Below are positions 36,543-45,881 of a stretch of 64,000 bases of DNA, in pieces; the first letter of the stretch is position 1, and the number at the start of each line of letters is the position of its first letter. Source of the DNA: Pseudomonadota bacterium (lineage in GTDB: Bacteria; Pseudomonadota; Gammaproteobacteria; Steroidobacterales; Woeseiaceae); assembly GCA_027618995.1 (NCBI GenBank), contig JAQCGO010000002.1, positions 62,001 through 126,000 on the forward strand, written 5' to 3'. The notes under the pieces are model-generated. The model did no database searches. It was not told where the DNA came from and worked only from the letters and a program-made list of their open reading frames with translations. Position numbers and translations under genes: made by a program.

Positions 36543-37414
36543 GTTCACTAAGTTGCGAAGTCCTGGAGCAGGTCGTGCAGGCGTCGGCAGAGCCATTGCT
36601 GATTGCGCGTATTGATCACCCGGAGTGGCCCGTCGTGCTGACCAATGCGGCGTTCGAGTCGATTGGTGGCGCGGACGGTCGCGGCAAACCGTTTGCCGAT
36701 GTGATCGGGCAACTCGTGGGGCGCGACCTGGCTGTGGAGGTTTCCGAGTCACTGCGTTCAGAACAGGAAATTAGCTTCCCGGTTGAGCTGGGCGGGCGTG
36801 AATATCTGCTTGCACTGCGTCCGCTGACGATGGCAACAGAACCGAGGGCTAAATTCTATGTGGGGTTCTGGCGCAGCGCGTCGCTCGGCGGGGCTGTCGC
36901 GGGTTCCGAAATGCATCAGGAATTACTCAAAGCCAAACGGCGCATTCGCGATCTGGCACGCATGGATCCCGTGACCGGGTTGCTTAATGAGCGGGCCTTT
37001 ATCGACGTGCTCGAACATGATTGGGCGGTGGCCGAGCGCGAGAAGAGCTCCTTGTCCGTGGTCGTTTTTACGCTCGATGAGTTTGACGCCTATGTGGATG
37101 TATTCGGCCGTCACGCGGCGGATTCCTGTATGCGACGAGTCGCGCAGTCGGTGCGCCGATGCCTGCGCAGGGCCAGCGATGTCGTCGGCAGGTTAAGCGG
37201 CAGCGAAGTCGTGGTTCTGTCGCATGCGTCGGATGAGGCCAGTGTGCGGGAATTCCCCAGCCGCATATCGTCCGGCGTGCGTGAGCTCGGGCTGCATCAT
37301 CCGCGCTCCAGTGTATCAAAATTTGTGACCGCTTCTTTCGCCGTCGGTGTATCGGCGAATGCCGGCGCCGATGTGTCGGCGCGTGCTTTCCTGCAAGGTT
37401 TACTCGGTCGCTGA
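36539..37414 (+). CDS. PAS-like plus degenerate GGDEF domain protein
   Basis: A 291-residue protein; GTG at 36539 overlaps the nagZ stop (GTGA). The first 125 residues resemble a PAS domain (ARIDHPEWPVVLTNAAFESIGG). A coiled linker leads to a GGDEF-fold domain starting RMDPVTGLLNERAFIDVLE. The catalytic signature is changed: RLSGSEVVVLSH stands where GG(D/E)EF should be. It therefore probably does not make cyclic-di-GMP and may instead bind nucleotide or a partner. No membrane segment is seen. The 3' end overlaps convergent csiV by 15 bases. Confidence 0.75.
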   Translation: MSSLSCEVLEQVVQASAEPLLIARIDHPEWPVVLTNAAFESIGGADGRGKPFADVIGQLVGRDLAVEVSESLRSEQEISFPVELGGREYLLALRPLTMATEPRAKFYVGFWRSASLGGAVAGSEMHQELLKAKRRIRDLARMDPVTGLLNERAFIDVLEHDWAVAEREKSSLSVVVFTLDEFDAYVDVFGRHAADSCMRRVAQSVRRCLRRASDVVGRLSGSEVVVLSHASDEASVREFPSRISSGVRELGLHHPRSSVSKFVTASFAVGVSANAGADVSARAFLQGLLGR

Positions 37415-38110
37415 CTCAACGCGCATGACTTTTGCGACAACACCGAATTTGGGGTGGTCGAAGTAGCGTATTTCACCGTTTTTGAGGATCCGGTCTTCCT
37501 GGATGCGGAAGCGGACCGGGCCCTCCACAGGCGGTAACGTGTATTCGAACTCGTGCACGGCACCAGATTCGTCTGCATATTCCGCGGCGGCGGCCGGTGC
37601 TGTCAGCGCCAGGTCGACGACCAGGTGCAAATAGCGTCCCGCGTAGAGCGTAAAGCTGCCCTGAAGCTCCGGCGGTACCGCACCGAAAGTTGCGAGCGGC
37701 ATCGTGATCTGGTCGCTTTGCGCATAGCCGGGCTGAGTCCAGCCAATGTGCATCAGGGGTTCGTATGCGTCGAGAAGCTCAAGTTGTTCGATGACGTCCT
37801 GCATCGTTAACTGATCTTCCGGCAGCACCACCGGTGCAAGGCCGACATAGTCCGGGTGGCGGCGTTTTAACGGCAGAACCTCGAGCTCGGCGACGAAATC
37901 CGGATCTTCAGTAGCCGGCTCAATCGTGTCGGGCGGGAATATTTCGTTGCTTCCGGAAACTTCCTCGGTATGGCTGAACACGACGAGTTCTAACGTATAC
38001 AGCCTGATCTCGGGTTGCAGCTCATCGAGGATTTCATCCTGAGCGACGGCCATGGCCGGCAACAATGTCGCAAGCAACAAAAGCATCGATTTCTGCACTG
38101 CCTCAATCAT
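37400..38110 (-). CDS. csiV: CsiV-family exported protein
   Basis: A 236-residue protein with a signal peptide (MLLLLATLLPAMAVA). The mature protein begins with IRLYTLELVVFSHTEE. Its C-terminal beta-rich part ends EIRYFDHPKFGVVAKV, where 'lrYFDHPxfGvi' is typical of CsiV-like proteins. CsiV is known in Vibrio as a peptidoglycan-binding activator of penicillin-binding protein LpoA/PBP1A. In many gammaproteobacteria the gene follows mfd, as here (8-base overlap). The functional assignment is by family and position. Confidence 0.75.
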   Translation of the reverse strand: MIEAVQKSMLLLLATLLPAMAVAQDEILDELQPEIRLYTLELVVFSHTEEVSGSNEIFPPDTIEPATEDPDFVAELEVLPLKRRHPDYVGLAPVVLPEDQLTMQDVIEQLELLDAYEPLMHIGWTQPGYAQSDQITMPLATFGAVPPELQGSFTLYAGRYLHLVVDLALTAPAAAAEYADESGAVHEFEYTLPPVEGPVRFRIQEDRILKNGEIRYFDHPKFGVVAKVMRVESATE

Positions 38111-41100
38111 TTACGTCCCCGCTGTGACCAGCCTGGTCTTTGATTGCAAGCCGGTCCAATAGTTGCTCTACGGCTTCGAAACGCTGTTTGAGCGTCCCGA
38201 AGTTGCCACGAAATTGCAGGCGGTGCGAGCCCTGCAGCTTGTAAGCCTGGGTGCCATTTTGCACTAATTGCACGAGCGCTACAGGGTCGATACGACTGTG
38301 CGCGCCGAAAACCATGTATCCGCCCTTGTCTGCAGCGTCGATTTTTTCAATACCGAGCGTTGTCGCATGCTGTTTGATTGCGGCGATACGCAGCAGGTTT
38401 TTCGCCGGTTCCGGGAGCAGGCCAAAACGATCGATTAATTCGGCCTGCAGATCGCGCAACTCGTCGGCCGTTTTGCTCGAGGCGACGCGCTTGTACAAAA
38501 TCAAACGCAGGTGCACGTCCGGCACGTAGTCATCGGGAAGTAGCGCAGCCACGTGCAGGTTGATATCGACGCCTGCGTTGAGCGGGCTTTCGAGATCGGG
38601 TTCCTTGCCGGCGCGGAGCGAGTCGACGGCGCGTCCCAGCAACTCCGTGTACAGGGAGAAACCGATCTCGTGTATCTGCCCGCTCTGGGTATCGCCAAGG
38701 AGTTCGCCGGCGCCACGAATTTCGAGATCGTGCGTTGCGAGGGTAAAACCGGACCCCAGGTCTTCCAGAGAATCGATGGCCTCCAGCCGTTTAATTGCAT
38801 CTTCCGTCATCACGGCGCGCGGCGGCGCCAGTAGATACGCATAGGCGCGATGGTGTGAGCGACCAACACGGCCGCGCAGCTGATGCAGTTGCGCCAGGCC
38901 GAACCGATCGGCCCGATTGATGATAATGGTGTTCGCCATCGGCACATCGAGGCCACTCTCGACGATCGTCGTACACAGCAGAACATTGAAGCGACGATGG
39001 TAGAAATCCAGCATGACGTGCTCGAGGTCACGTTCCGGCATCTGGCCGTGACCGATGCGTATCTTGGCTTCCGGCACGAGCTTGCCCAGTCGTTCGCCCA
39101 TCGCGGCGATGTCCTCGACTCGATTGTGAATAAAGTACACCTGTCCACCGCGCTTGATTTCGCGCAGGCAGGCCTCGCGAATCAATACCTCATTCCATTC
39201 CGTGACAAAGGTCTTTACTGCCAGGCGCTCTGCCGGTGGTGTCGTAATGAGCGACAGATCGCGCAGGCCGCCCAGCGCCATATTCATCGTGCGCGGTATT
39301 GGTGTGGCGGTGAGCGTCAGTACATCGATTTCGCTGCGTAATGACTTCATCGCTTCTTTGTGCCGCACACCGAAACGATGTTCTTCGTCGATGATAACCA
39401 GGCCGATGTCCTTGAAGTCCCGCGTGTACTGCAACAAACGATGCGTTCCAATGACGACATCGACCTTGCCGTCGCGCATGCCGGCAACAATGGATTTGGC
39501 TTCGTTGGCCGAGCGAAAGCGCGACAGCACTTCGATACGCACGGGCCAGTCTGCAAAGCGGTCACTAAAGGTCTGGCCGTGTTGCTGGGCGAGCAGGGTT
39601 GTCGGGACCAGTATCGCGACCTGTTTGCCGCCGTGTACGGCGGCAAACGTTGCACGCATTGCGACTTCGGTCTTGCCGAAGCCGACATCGCCGCAGACGA
39701 CCCTGTCCATCGGCTGCCCGGTCCGCAGATCCTGCAGTACTTCGTTGATAGTCCGTTCCTGATCTTCGGTCAGGTCAAACGGAAATCCGGTTGCGAACGC
39801 CCGATAATCAGACTCCGGCCAGTGAAAACGGTGCCCGCCACGTGCCGCACGCCGCGCATAGACATCGAGGAGTTCTGCCGCAACATCACGAATCTTCTTG
39901 ATCGCGCGTCGTTGCGCCTTGGCCCACTGGTCACTGCCCAGGCGATGTAGCGGGGCGTTTTCGGGCGACGTGCCCGTAAAGCGGGTAATCAGGTCCAGCG
40001 CGTGTACGGGTATGTACAGCTTGTCGCCGTCCGCGTACTCGAGTTGCAGGAATTCACCGATAATGCCGCCGGTCTCGAGCGTTGCCAGGCCGAGGTAGCG
40101 ACCCACACCGTACTCGGCGTGAACCACCGGCGATCCTGTGGCGAGATCGTTGAGCTGTCGAATGATGGTTTCGGGATCGCGTTCGATACGCCGTTGCCGG
40201 TTGCGGCGGCCAGCGCGTTCACCGAAAAGTTGCTGCTCGCCGATAATTGCCACACGGTTCGCCGGCAACAGCACGCCGTTTTCAACCGGCGCTATTGCTA
40301 CGCCAATTCGAGTGTTGCCGGTACGAAACGATTGCCAGTCATCGACCCGGGCGAGATCGAGATCCCGGCCGGCGAGTAAATCATGCAGCTGCTCGCGACG
40401 ACCGGCCGAGTCACAGCAGAAAAGGACGCGGCCGTCAAAGGACTCGAGGAAGCGCATCAGTGCGGTGGCGGAATCCTCGTAGCGCGCCTCAACCTTCAGT
40501 GCGGGTGGCAACTGGGTCGGGAGGTTGCTGACCCTGGCGCCATCAGCCAGCGTCTGCGGCGAGTATCTGACCCGTGGCAAACCCTGCATGGATTTCAGCA
40601 CAGCGTGGGGCGTTGCGAAGGTTTCTGTGGCGGTCAAAATCGGCCGTTCGGGATCGAGCCGCGACAGCTCATAACGTTCCTCTATCTCCGCCCAGCTTTG
40701 CTGCAGAATCGCGTCGAGCCCGTCGGGTGCGACGATCAGGCAGTTTTCGGGGAGATAGTCGAGCAGGCTGGCGGTTGCCGGAAAAAACAGAGGCAGGTAG
40801 TACTCGATGCCGCCGTGTGCAATGCCCTCCGATATCTCGCGATAGACACGCGACTTGGCGGGCTGGCCCTCAAATCGCTCACGATACGCGGCGCGAAAAA
40901 ACTGGATGGAGTCCGGGTCCAGCGGTACTTCGCGTGCCGGCAACAGACTGATCTGTTCGAGTACCTCACCGGATAACTGGGTATCAGCGCCGAAATACCG
41001 CAGGCTCTCGATCTCATCGTCGAAAAAGTCGATTCGAATGGGTCGATCCGAGCCCATCGGATACACATCGATCAGGGAGCCGCGGACCGCGAATTCACCG

Positions 41101-41594
41101 TGTTCGCTCACCTGGGGAACGCGCAGATAGCCGGCAGCCGACAGCGTGTCGATAAACGGCTCACGAGGCAGCGATTGCCCGCTCGCGAGCGACAGCGATC
41201 GCGCCGCCACGTAGTCGGGCGGCGGCAGTCGTTGCAGCAAGGCGGGCGCGGACACGATCGTAATACCGCCGCGTTGTTGCCTGAGTGTGGCAAGGACGGC
41301 CAGGCGCTCGGAGATAATGTCCTGGTGTGGCGAAAAGCTGTCCCAGGGCAGGGTCTCCCACTCTACGAAGTGCTGCACCGGTGTCTGACCACCCGCGAAG
41401 AAGCGTATTTCCGCTTCGAGCAGGTCGGCCTGCCGCGGATCTTCGGCCAGAACGAGCACCGGCACCGCGGCGCGCTCTGCCAGTTCGGTTATCACGAGTG
41501 CTGCGCTGGCACCGATCAGACAGCCGAATGCAACGCTGCGGCCGGCCGTCGGCAACGCTTGATCAGGCGAGAGGAGTAGGGGATCGAGTGGCAA
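38103..41594 (-). CDS. mfd: Transcription-repair coupling factor Mfd
   Basis: Displaces stalled RNA polymerase and recruits UvrA. The 1163-residue product has the full set of domains. These are a UvrB-like N-terminal region, the RNA-polymerase-interacting tudor-like domain (PVVHAEYGVGRYLGLATLE) and superfamily 2 translocase motifs (GDVGFGKTEVAMRA, IIDEEHRFGVRHKE, LTLTATPIPRTM, QLRGRVGRSHHRAYAYLL). A C-terminal TRCF domain follows. Length is normal. csiV follows in an overlapping arrangement. Confidence 0.98.
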   Translation of the reverse strand: MPLDPLLLSPDQALPTAGRSVAFGCLIGASAALVITELAERAAVPVLVLAEDPRQADLLEAEIRFFAGGQTPVQHFVEWETLPWDSFSPHQDIISERLAVLATLRQQRGGITIVSAPALLQRLPPPDYVAARSLSLASGQSLPREPFIDTLSAAGYLRVPQVSEHGEFAVRGSLIDVYPMGSDRPIRIDFFDDEIESLRYFGADTQLSGEVLEQISLLPAREVPLDPDSIQFFRAAYRERFEGQPAKSRVYREISEGIAHGGIEYYLPLFFPATASLLDYLPENCLIVAPDGLDAILQQSWAEIEERYELSRLDPERPILTATETFATPHAVLKSMQGLPRVRYSPQTLADGARVSNLPTQLPPALKVEARYEDSATALMRFLESFDGRVLFCCDSAGRREQLHDLLAGRDLDLARVDDWQSFRTGNTRIGVAIAPVENGVLLPANRVAIIGEQQLFGERAGRRNRQRRIERDPETIIRQLNDLATGSPVVHAEYGVGRYLGLATLETGGIIGEFLQLEYADGDKLYIPVHALDLITRFTGTSPENAPLHRLGSDQWAKAQRRAIKKIRDVAAELLDVYARRAARGGHRFHWPESDYRAFATGFPFDLTEDQERTINEVLQDLRTGQPMDRVVCGDVGFGKTEVAMRATFAAVHGGKQVAILVPTTLLAQQHGQTFSDRFADWPVRIEVLSRFRSANEAKSIVAGMRDGKVDVVIGTHRLLQYTRDFKDIGLVIIDEEHRFGVRHKEAMKSLRSEIDVLTLTATPIPRTMNMALGGLRDLSLITTPPAERLAVKTFVTEWNEVLIREACLREIKRGGQVYFIHNRVEDIAAMGERLGKLVPEAKIRIGHGQMPERDLEHVMLDFYHRRFNVLLCTTIVESGLDVPMANTIIINRADRFGLAQLHQLRGRVGRSHHRAYAYLLAPPRAVMTEDAIKRLEAIDSLEDLGSGFTLATHDLEIRGAGELLGDTQSGQIHEIGFSLYTELLGRAVDSLRAGKEPDLESPLNAGVDINLHVAALLPDDYVPDVHLRLILYKRVASSKTADELRDLQAELIDRFGLLPEPAKNLLRIAAIKQHATTLGIEKIDAADKGGYMVFGAHSRIDPVALVQLVQNGTQAYKLQGSHRLQFRGNFGTLKQRFEAVEQLLDRLAIKDQAGHSGDVND

Positions 41595-41640
41595 TGTAGC
41601 GCGCGGGCCGGAAATGGCCGGCGATTATCCCACAGCACAG

Positions 41641-41677
41641 AAAAAAAAACGCCCGCGCAGTTTCCTGCCCGGGCGTT
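41641..41677 (-). terminator. Rho-independent terminator of the small exported-protein gene
   Basis: On the minus strand AACGCCCG (41677-41670) pairs with CGGGCGTT (41655-41648) around a short loop that adds further pairing, and is followed by a run of nine T residues. It lies 22 bases beyond the stop of the gene at 41699-41974 and before mfd, so it separates the two. Confidence 0.9.
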
Positions 41678-41698
41678 ACCGTTGATGCGGTGTGTTGT

Positions 41699-41974
41699 CT
41701 AGCGTTTCTTGACGGCGTGAACTACACGGTCATTTTCGAAAAAAACAACGAAGCTGTCGTACTCCCAGCTTGATATCGGCGGATCACCAACCGCTGCCTT
41801 CTTCGAATTCGGGCTGCCATAGCTGGCCTCGACACTGGCCTGAGTCGAACCGCTCACGGGACCCACAGAGGCGGGTTGTGCCGTGGTGCCATCCATATCC
41901 AGGGTGTCGGCGCCAACGATGCCGGCAACGCCGAGCACGAGCGCAATAAATGTTGTTTTCAAGAGCTTGGTCAT
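41699..41974 (-). CDS. Small exported protein of unknown function
   Basis: A 91-residue product with a signal peptide (MTKLLKTTFIALVLGVAGIVGA). The mature part is Ser/Thr/Ala-rich and contains VEASYGSPNSKKAAVGDPPI, followed by SSWEYDSFVVFFENDRVVHAV. The pattern 'yGxP...aVGxPpIxxWxYxxfxVyFExdxVihaV' recurs in small gammaproteobacterial periplasmic proteins with a BamE/SmpA-like flavour, but no function is known. It has its own promoter and a strong terminator, so it is monocistronic. A ribosome-binding site GAGGAGT precedes the ATG. Confidence 0.8.
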   Translation of the reverse strand: MTKLLKTTFIALVLGVAGIVGADTLDMDGTTAQPASVGPVSGSTQASVEASYGSPNSKKAAVGDPPISSWEYDSFVVFFENDRVVHAVKKR

Positions 41975-42001
41975 TTGCAGATACTCCTCTCTTACGGCTT
42001 G

Positions 42002-42030
42002 ACTATATCACTCCAAATGGTAGCGAGAAA
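42002..42030 (-). promoter_or_regulatory. Candidate promoter of the small exported-protein gene
   Basis: Read on the minus strand, TTTCTC (42030-42025) and TATAGT (42007-42002) are separated by 17 bases and lie about 30 bases before the ATG. The -10 is good and the -35 weak. The rest of the 150-base divergent gap to lolC shows no clear lolC promoter. Confidence 0.45.
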
Positions 42031-42125
42031 CATGTGATTTAAAAGGTTTTATTCCTTGTTGCAAAACTGTGAATCGGGTCACGAATCGAGACGAAATTCG
42101 GCAGGATGTGCTTTAATGCGAGGCC

Positions 42126-43370
42126 ATGATCAACCCCGTCGAACTGTTTGTCGGGCTTCGTTACCTGCGTGCGAAGCGCCGCACCCGATTTGTATCGTTT
42201 ATCACCCTGATCTCGCTGGCCGGCGTGGCGCTGGGTGTGGCGGCATTGATTGTGATCCTGTCGGTCATGAATGGTTTCGAGGGCGAATTGCGCACGCGCC
42301 TGTTGAGCATGTCGGCGCACGGCCAGATTACCGGTGCCGACGGCCGCACTCAGAACTGGCGTGACTTGCTAAGCGAAGTTGCGGCGCATCCCGGTGTCGC
42401 CGCCGCGGCACCGCTGGTACAGATGGAAGGCATGATTCAGTCCGGCCGCGAGCTGCGCGCGGTTCTCGCGCACGGCGTGGAGCCGGAATTTGAGAAGACG
42501 CTGTCGGAGCCGCCGATCAATTTGCTCGAAGGGAGCCTCGACAGCCTGCAGCCGGGCTCACGCAATGTGATTCTCGGTCGCTTGCTGGCCATCGACCTGG
42601 GCCTGTACCTCGGCGATGGTGTGGTCATGCTTATTCCGCGACCGGCGAGTGATGACACGCTGCAGCCGGTGCTCGAGCGCTTCACATTGTCCGGAGTATT
42701 CGAGGCGGGCCTGCAGGAGCACGATGCGTCACTGGCGCTGATCAACGCCAGCGATGCGGCAGCGGTCCTGGGTCTTGGCGATGAACGCAGCGCGGTGCGT
42801 TTCCGGGCGCACGATGTCATGTCGGCGCCGCTGATAGCGGCTGAGCTGCGCGCGCAAATCGGTGGCGACATTGATAGCAGTGACTGGACCGTCGAAAACG
42901 CGAGTTATTTTCGCGCCATTCGCATTGAAAAAATGATGATGTCGCTGATCCTGTCGCTGATCATCGCGGTCGCGGCGTTCAATATTGTTGCCAGCCTCGT
43001 CATGGTGGTCACCGACAAGACCAACGACATTGCGGTATTGCGTACGCTCGGCATGCGACCCGCGGGCGTCGTCAAGGTGTTCTTCATACAAGGGGCGGTG
43101 ATCGGCTGGGCCGGCGTATTTATCGGCGTTGCACTTGGCGTCGTGCTTGCGATCAATGTGCCTGTGATCGTGCCGTTCCTGGAGCAGACGCTGGGCTTTC
43201 AGATCATGCCGGGTGATGTTTTCTACGTAACGCAGATTCCGTCCGAGCTCGAGTCGGCGGATGTCACTACGATCGCGATCGCGGCTTTTCTGCTGACCTC
43301 ACTGGCGACCTTGTATCCAGCGCGCCGCGCGGCGCATGTTAATCCGGCCGTCGCCCTGCGTTACGAGTAG
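42126..43370 (+). CDS. lolC: Lipoprotein-releasing ABC transporter permease LolC
   Basis: With LolE and LolD it extracts lipoproteins from the inner membrane for LolA. The 414-residue product has one N-terminal helix with RRTRFVSFITLISLAGVALGV, a large periplasmic domain and three C-terminal helices. The TDKTNDIAVLRTLGMRP loop is the coupling segment to the ATPase. The last residues (YPARRAAHVNPAVALRYE) are the classic ending. lolE starts four bases later. Confidence 0.94.
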   Translation: MINPVELFVGLRYLRAKRRTRFVSFITLISLAGVALGVAALIVILSVMNGFEGELRTRLLSMSAHGQITGADGRTQNWRDLLSEVAAHPGVAAAAPLVQMEGMIQSGRELRAVLAHGVEPEFEKTLSEPPINLLEGSLDSLQPGSRNVILGRLLAIDLGLYLGDGVVMLIPRPASDDTLQPVLERFTLSGVFEAGLQEHDASLALINASDAAAVLGLGDERSAVRFRAHDVMSAPLIAAELRAQIGGDIDSSDWTVENASYFRAIRIEKMMMSLILSLIIAVAAFNIVASLVMVVTDKTNDIAVLRTLGMRPAGVVKVFFIQGAVIGWAGVFIGVALGVVLAINVPVIVPFLEQTLGFQIMPGDVFYVTQIPSELESADVTTIAIAAFLLTSLATLYPARRAAHVNPAVALRYE

Positions 43371-43374
43371 GCGC

Positions 43375-44622
43375 GTGCGGCAGGCCTTCGAATTCTGGAT
43401 CGGCACTCGCTACGTGCGTTCGCGCAGTAGCAATAATTTTGTGTCGATGATTTCGGCAATTTCAATGTTCGGTATTGCTATCGCTGTTGCGGTCCTGATC
43501 GTCGTGTTGTCGGTCGTCAATGGTTTTGAACGCGAATTGCATGACCGGCTGCTGACGATGACGGCGCATGCCAGTATTGAAGGCATAGATGGCGAGCTTG
43601 CAGACTGGCGAGGAACTTCGGCAACCGCTGCAGCTGATCCGCGCGTCCGCGCGACCGCACCATTCGTGACTGGCCAGGCATTGCTTATGTTTGGCGAGGC
43701 ACTGGGTGGCGCTGAACTGCGCGGCGTCGAGCCAGCCGCTGAGAACAGCGTCGCAGACATTGACAGTGTCCTGATTGAAGGGTCGCTGGACAGCTTGTTG
43801 CCCGGCGAATTCAACATCGTGCTTGGCGTGGAGCTCGCCAAGGTTCTGCGGGTTGCAGTCGGTGACAAGCTGACCGTGACGCTCGCGCAGGGCATCGTGA
43901 CGCCCGCGGGCGTTGTGCCGCGAACCAGGCGTTTTACCGTCAGTGGCCTATACCGGGTCGGCATGTTCGAGTACGACCGGCGCCTCGCGTTCATCAATCT
44001 GCAGGACGCGCAACGCCTGTATCGTTTGCAGGATGCCGTGACCGGTGTGCGGCTCGCGGTGACGGATATTTATGCTGCGCCGGAAATTGTACGCGACGTC
44101 GCGATCGCGCATGGCGAAGTGGTGCTGATATCGAACTGGCAGCGGCACCACGTGAATTTTTTCAAGTCCATACAGATCACAAAGTCGATTTTGTTCGTTA
44201 TCCTGATGCTCGTAATCGCCGTGGCTGCTTTCAATATCGTATCGACGCTGGTCATGGTCGTTAAAGACAAACAGTCGGACATCGCCGTTCTGCGCACGAT
44301 CGGCGCGCGCCCGTCGAGCATTCTCAAGATATTTGTCACGCAGGGCAGTGTGATTGGCATAACGGGCACGCTGATCGGCGTCACTGCTGGTATTCTGCTG
44401 GCCCTGAACCTGGAGAGCATCGTGTCGTTTTTCGAGTCGACATTTGGAATCAAGTTTCTGGCCGCGGATGTGTACTTCATCAGCGACCTGCCGGCCGACC
44501 TGCAGGTTGCCGACGTCGTGAAAATCGCGGGCATAGCCCTGGCATTGGCGTTGCTATCCACGGTCTATCCGGCATGGATGGCAGCGCGCACGCCACCGGC
44601 CGAGGCGTTGCGTTATGACTAG
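43375..44622 (+). CDS. lolE: Lipoprotein-releasing ABC transporter permease LolE
   Basis: The second Lol permease, 415 residues, homologous to its neighbour LolC. The GTG at 43375 (MRQAFEFWIGTRYVRSRSSN) was chosen over an upstream frame that overlaps lolC. The same architecture is present: helix with FVSMISAISMFGIAIAVAVL, periplasmic domain, coupling loop KDKQSDIAVLRTIGARP. The ending is YPAWMAARTPPAEALRYD. It overlaps lolD by eight bases. Confidence 0.94.
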   Translation: MRQAFEFWIGTRYVRSRSSNNFVSMISAISMFGIAIAVAVLIVVLSVVNGFERELHDRLLTMTAHASIEGIDGELADWRGTSATAAADPRVRATAPFVTGQALLMFGEALGGAELRGVEPAAENSVADIDSVLIEGSLDSLLPGEFNIVLGVELAKVLRVAVGDKLTVTLAQGIVTPAGVVPRTRRFTVSGLYRVGMFEYDRRLAFINLQDAQRLYRLQDAVTGVRLAVTDIYAAPEIVRDVAIAHGEVVLISNWQRHHVNFFKSIQITKSILFVILMLVIAVAAFNIVSTLVMVVKDKQSDIAVLRTIGARPSSILKIFVTQGSVIGITGTLIGVTAGILLALNLESIVSFFESTFGIKFLAADVYFISDLPADLQVADVVKIAGIALALALLSTVYPAWMAARTPPAEALRYD

Positions 44623-45301
44623 CACAGTACCGGTACTCCAGTGTCGTGCTGTCGCACGTCGCTTTCGCGAGGGCGACGGCACGCTCGAGGTGTTGAGTGC
44701 GGTTGACCTTGCCGTGCAGCCGGCGGAGCGCGTAGCGATCGTCGGCTCGTCAGGGTCCGGCAAGACCACGCTGCTGCAAATACTGGGTGGCCTCGATGAT
44801 CCCGATGATGGGGAAGTGCTGGTCGGTGGTCAGGCGATGCACGGTGCCGGAGAGCGGGCGAAAAGCGAGCTGCGTAATCACTACATTGGATTTGTCTACC
44901 AGTTTCATCACCTGCTCGCGGAATTCACGGCAGAGGAAAATGTCGCGATGCCGCTGTTGATTCGGCGCGAGCCGAAGGCGGTGGCGCTGCAACAAGCGCG
45001 GCAACTGCTCGCTCGTGTGGGTCTCGCAGAGCGTCTGTCACACAAGCCAGGTGAGTTGTCCGGTGGTGAACGACAGAGGGCGGCCGTAGCCCGTGCTTTG
45101 ATTACACGGCCGCAACTTGTGCTCGCCGACGAGCCAACCGGCAACCTTGATGCCGGCAACGGCGAACACGTCATGCGGCTGATGCTCGAGCTCAATCAGG
45201 AATTACAGACCAGCCTGGTCGTCGTAACGCACGACATGTCCATAGCCGAACGCATGGACCGCATACTGGTGTTGGAAAACGGCAGGCTGCGCGCCGCATA
45301 A
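44615..45301 (+). CDS. lolD: Lipoprotein-releasing ABC transporter ATPase LolD
   Basis: The ATPase that drives LolCE. The 228-residue product has Walker A GSSGSGKTTLLQILGGLD, the LolD motif FVYQFHHLLAEFTAEENVAMP, signature LSGGERQRAAVARAL and Walker B LVLADEPTGNLD. Family length and motifs are complete. Its stop lies two bases from the end of the convergent DUF2062 gene. Confidence 0.97.
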   Translation: MTSTVPVLQCRAVARRFREGDGTLEVLSAVDLAVQPAERVAIVGSSGSGKTTLLQILGGLDDPDDGEVLVGGQAMHGAGERAKSELRNHYIGFVYQFHHLLAEFTAEENVAMPLLIRREPKAVALQQARQLLARVGLAERLSHKPGELSGGERQRAAVARALITRPQLVLADEPTGNLDAGNGEHVMRLMLELNQELQTSLVVVTHDMSIAERMDRILVLENGRLRAA

Positions 45302-45303
45302 GC

Positions 45304-45822
45304 TCAATCAGAACGGTCATTTTGTTTGCGCGTCTTGTAGTCCGCCAGCGAAAAACGCCAGAACACATCGAGCAGGACGTAGGTAATCAGCACAACAATG
45401 CCTCCAACAAGCACGCAGCCGAGTAGCAGTGGCTGCCAGATCAATAGAAACGTCGTACTCAACCATTCGATTGACAGATCGATGTTGAATGGTACCGGCT
45501 CCAGACCCAATAGCCTGGCACCGACCAGGTAGGTGAACAGCTAGATGGGTCCGATCGTGACCGGATTGGAGATGAAGGTGGTCAGCGCCGCGACCGGAAT
45601 GTTGCAGTGCAATTTCAGCGAACCCAGTACCGCGACCAGCACATGGCCCGGGATCGGCAGAAACTCAACGAATGTCCCCCACGCGACGGCGGGCACGACG
45701 GTCCTGCGTCGGATGCCCCAGAGCCGGTGATCGTGCAGCAGGTGCCGAAACGGATAAATGAACCAGCGTTCGGTGACCTGATGTCGTTTGAACGCGAATT
45801 TCCTAAAAAAGCGCCTTGGCAT
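45304..45822 (-). pseudogene. DUF2062 family membrane protein with internal amber codon
   Basis: The first 93 codons (MPRRFFRKFAFKRHQV ... LTTFISNPVTIGPI) and the last 79 (LFTYLVGARLLGLEPVPFNI ... RFSLADYKTRK) are in one frame. They are separated only by TAG at 45541-45543. DUF2062 proteins normally read 'SNPxTigPmYyxaYrlG' here, so the stop replaces a tyrosine codon (TAT or TAC to TAG). Repaired, the protein would have about 172 residues and two to three helices, the usual size. Function of the family is unknown. Real nonsense mutation or base-call error cannot be told apart here. Confidence 0.75.
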
Positions 45823-45881
45823 TTACCGCTGGTTCCGATTCGATGGGGGGCAGAAACAACCGAGCCCGAGTAACCCCTGTG

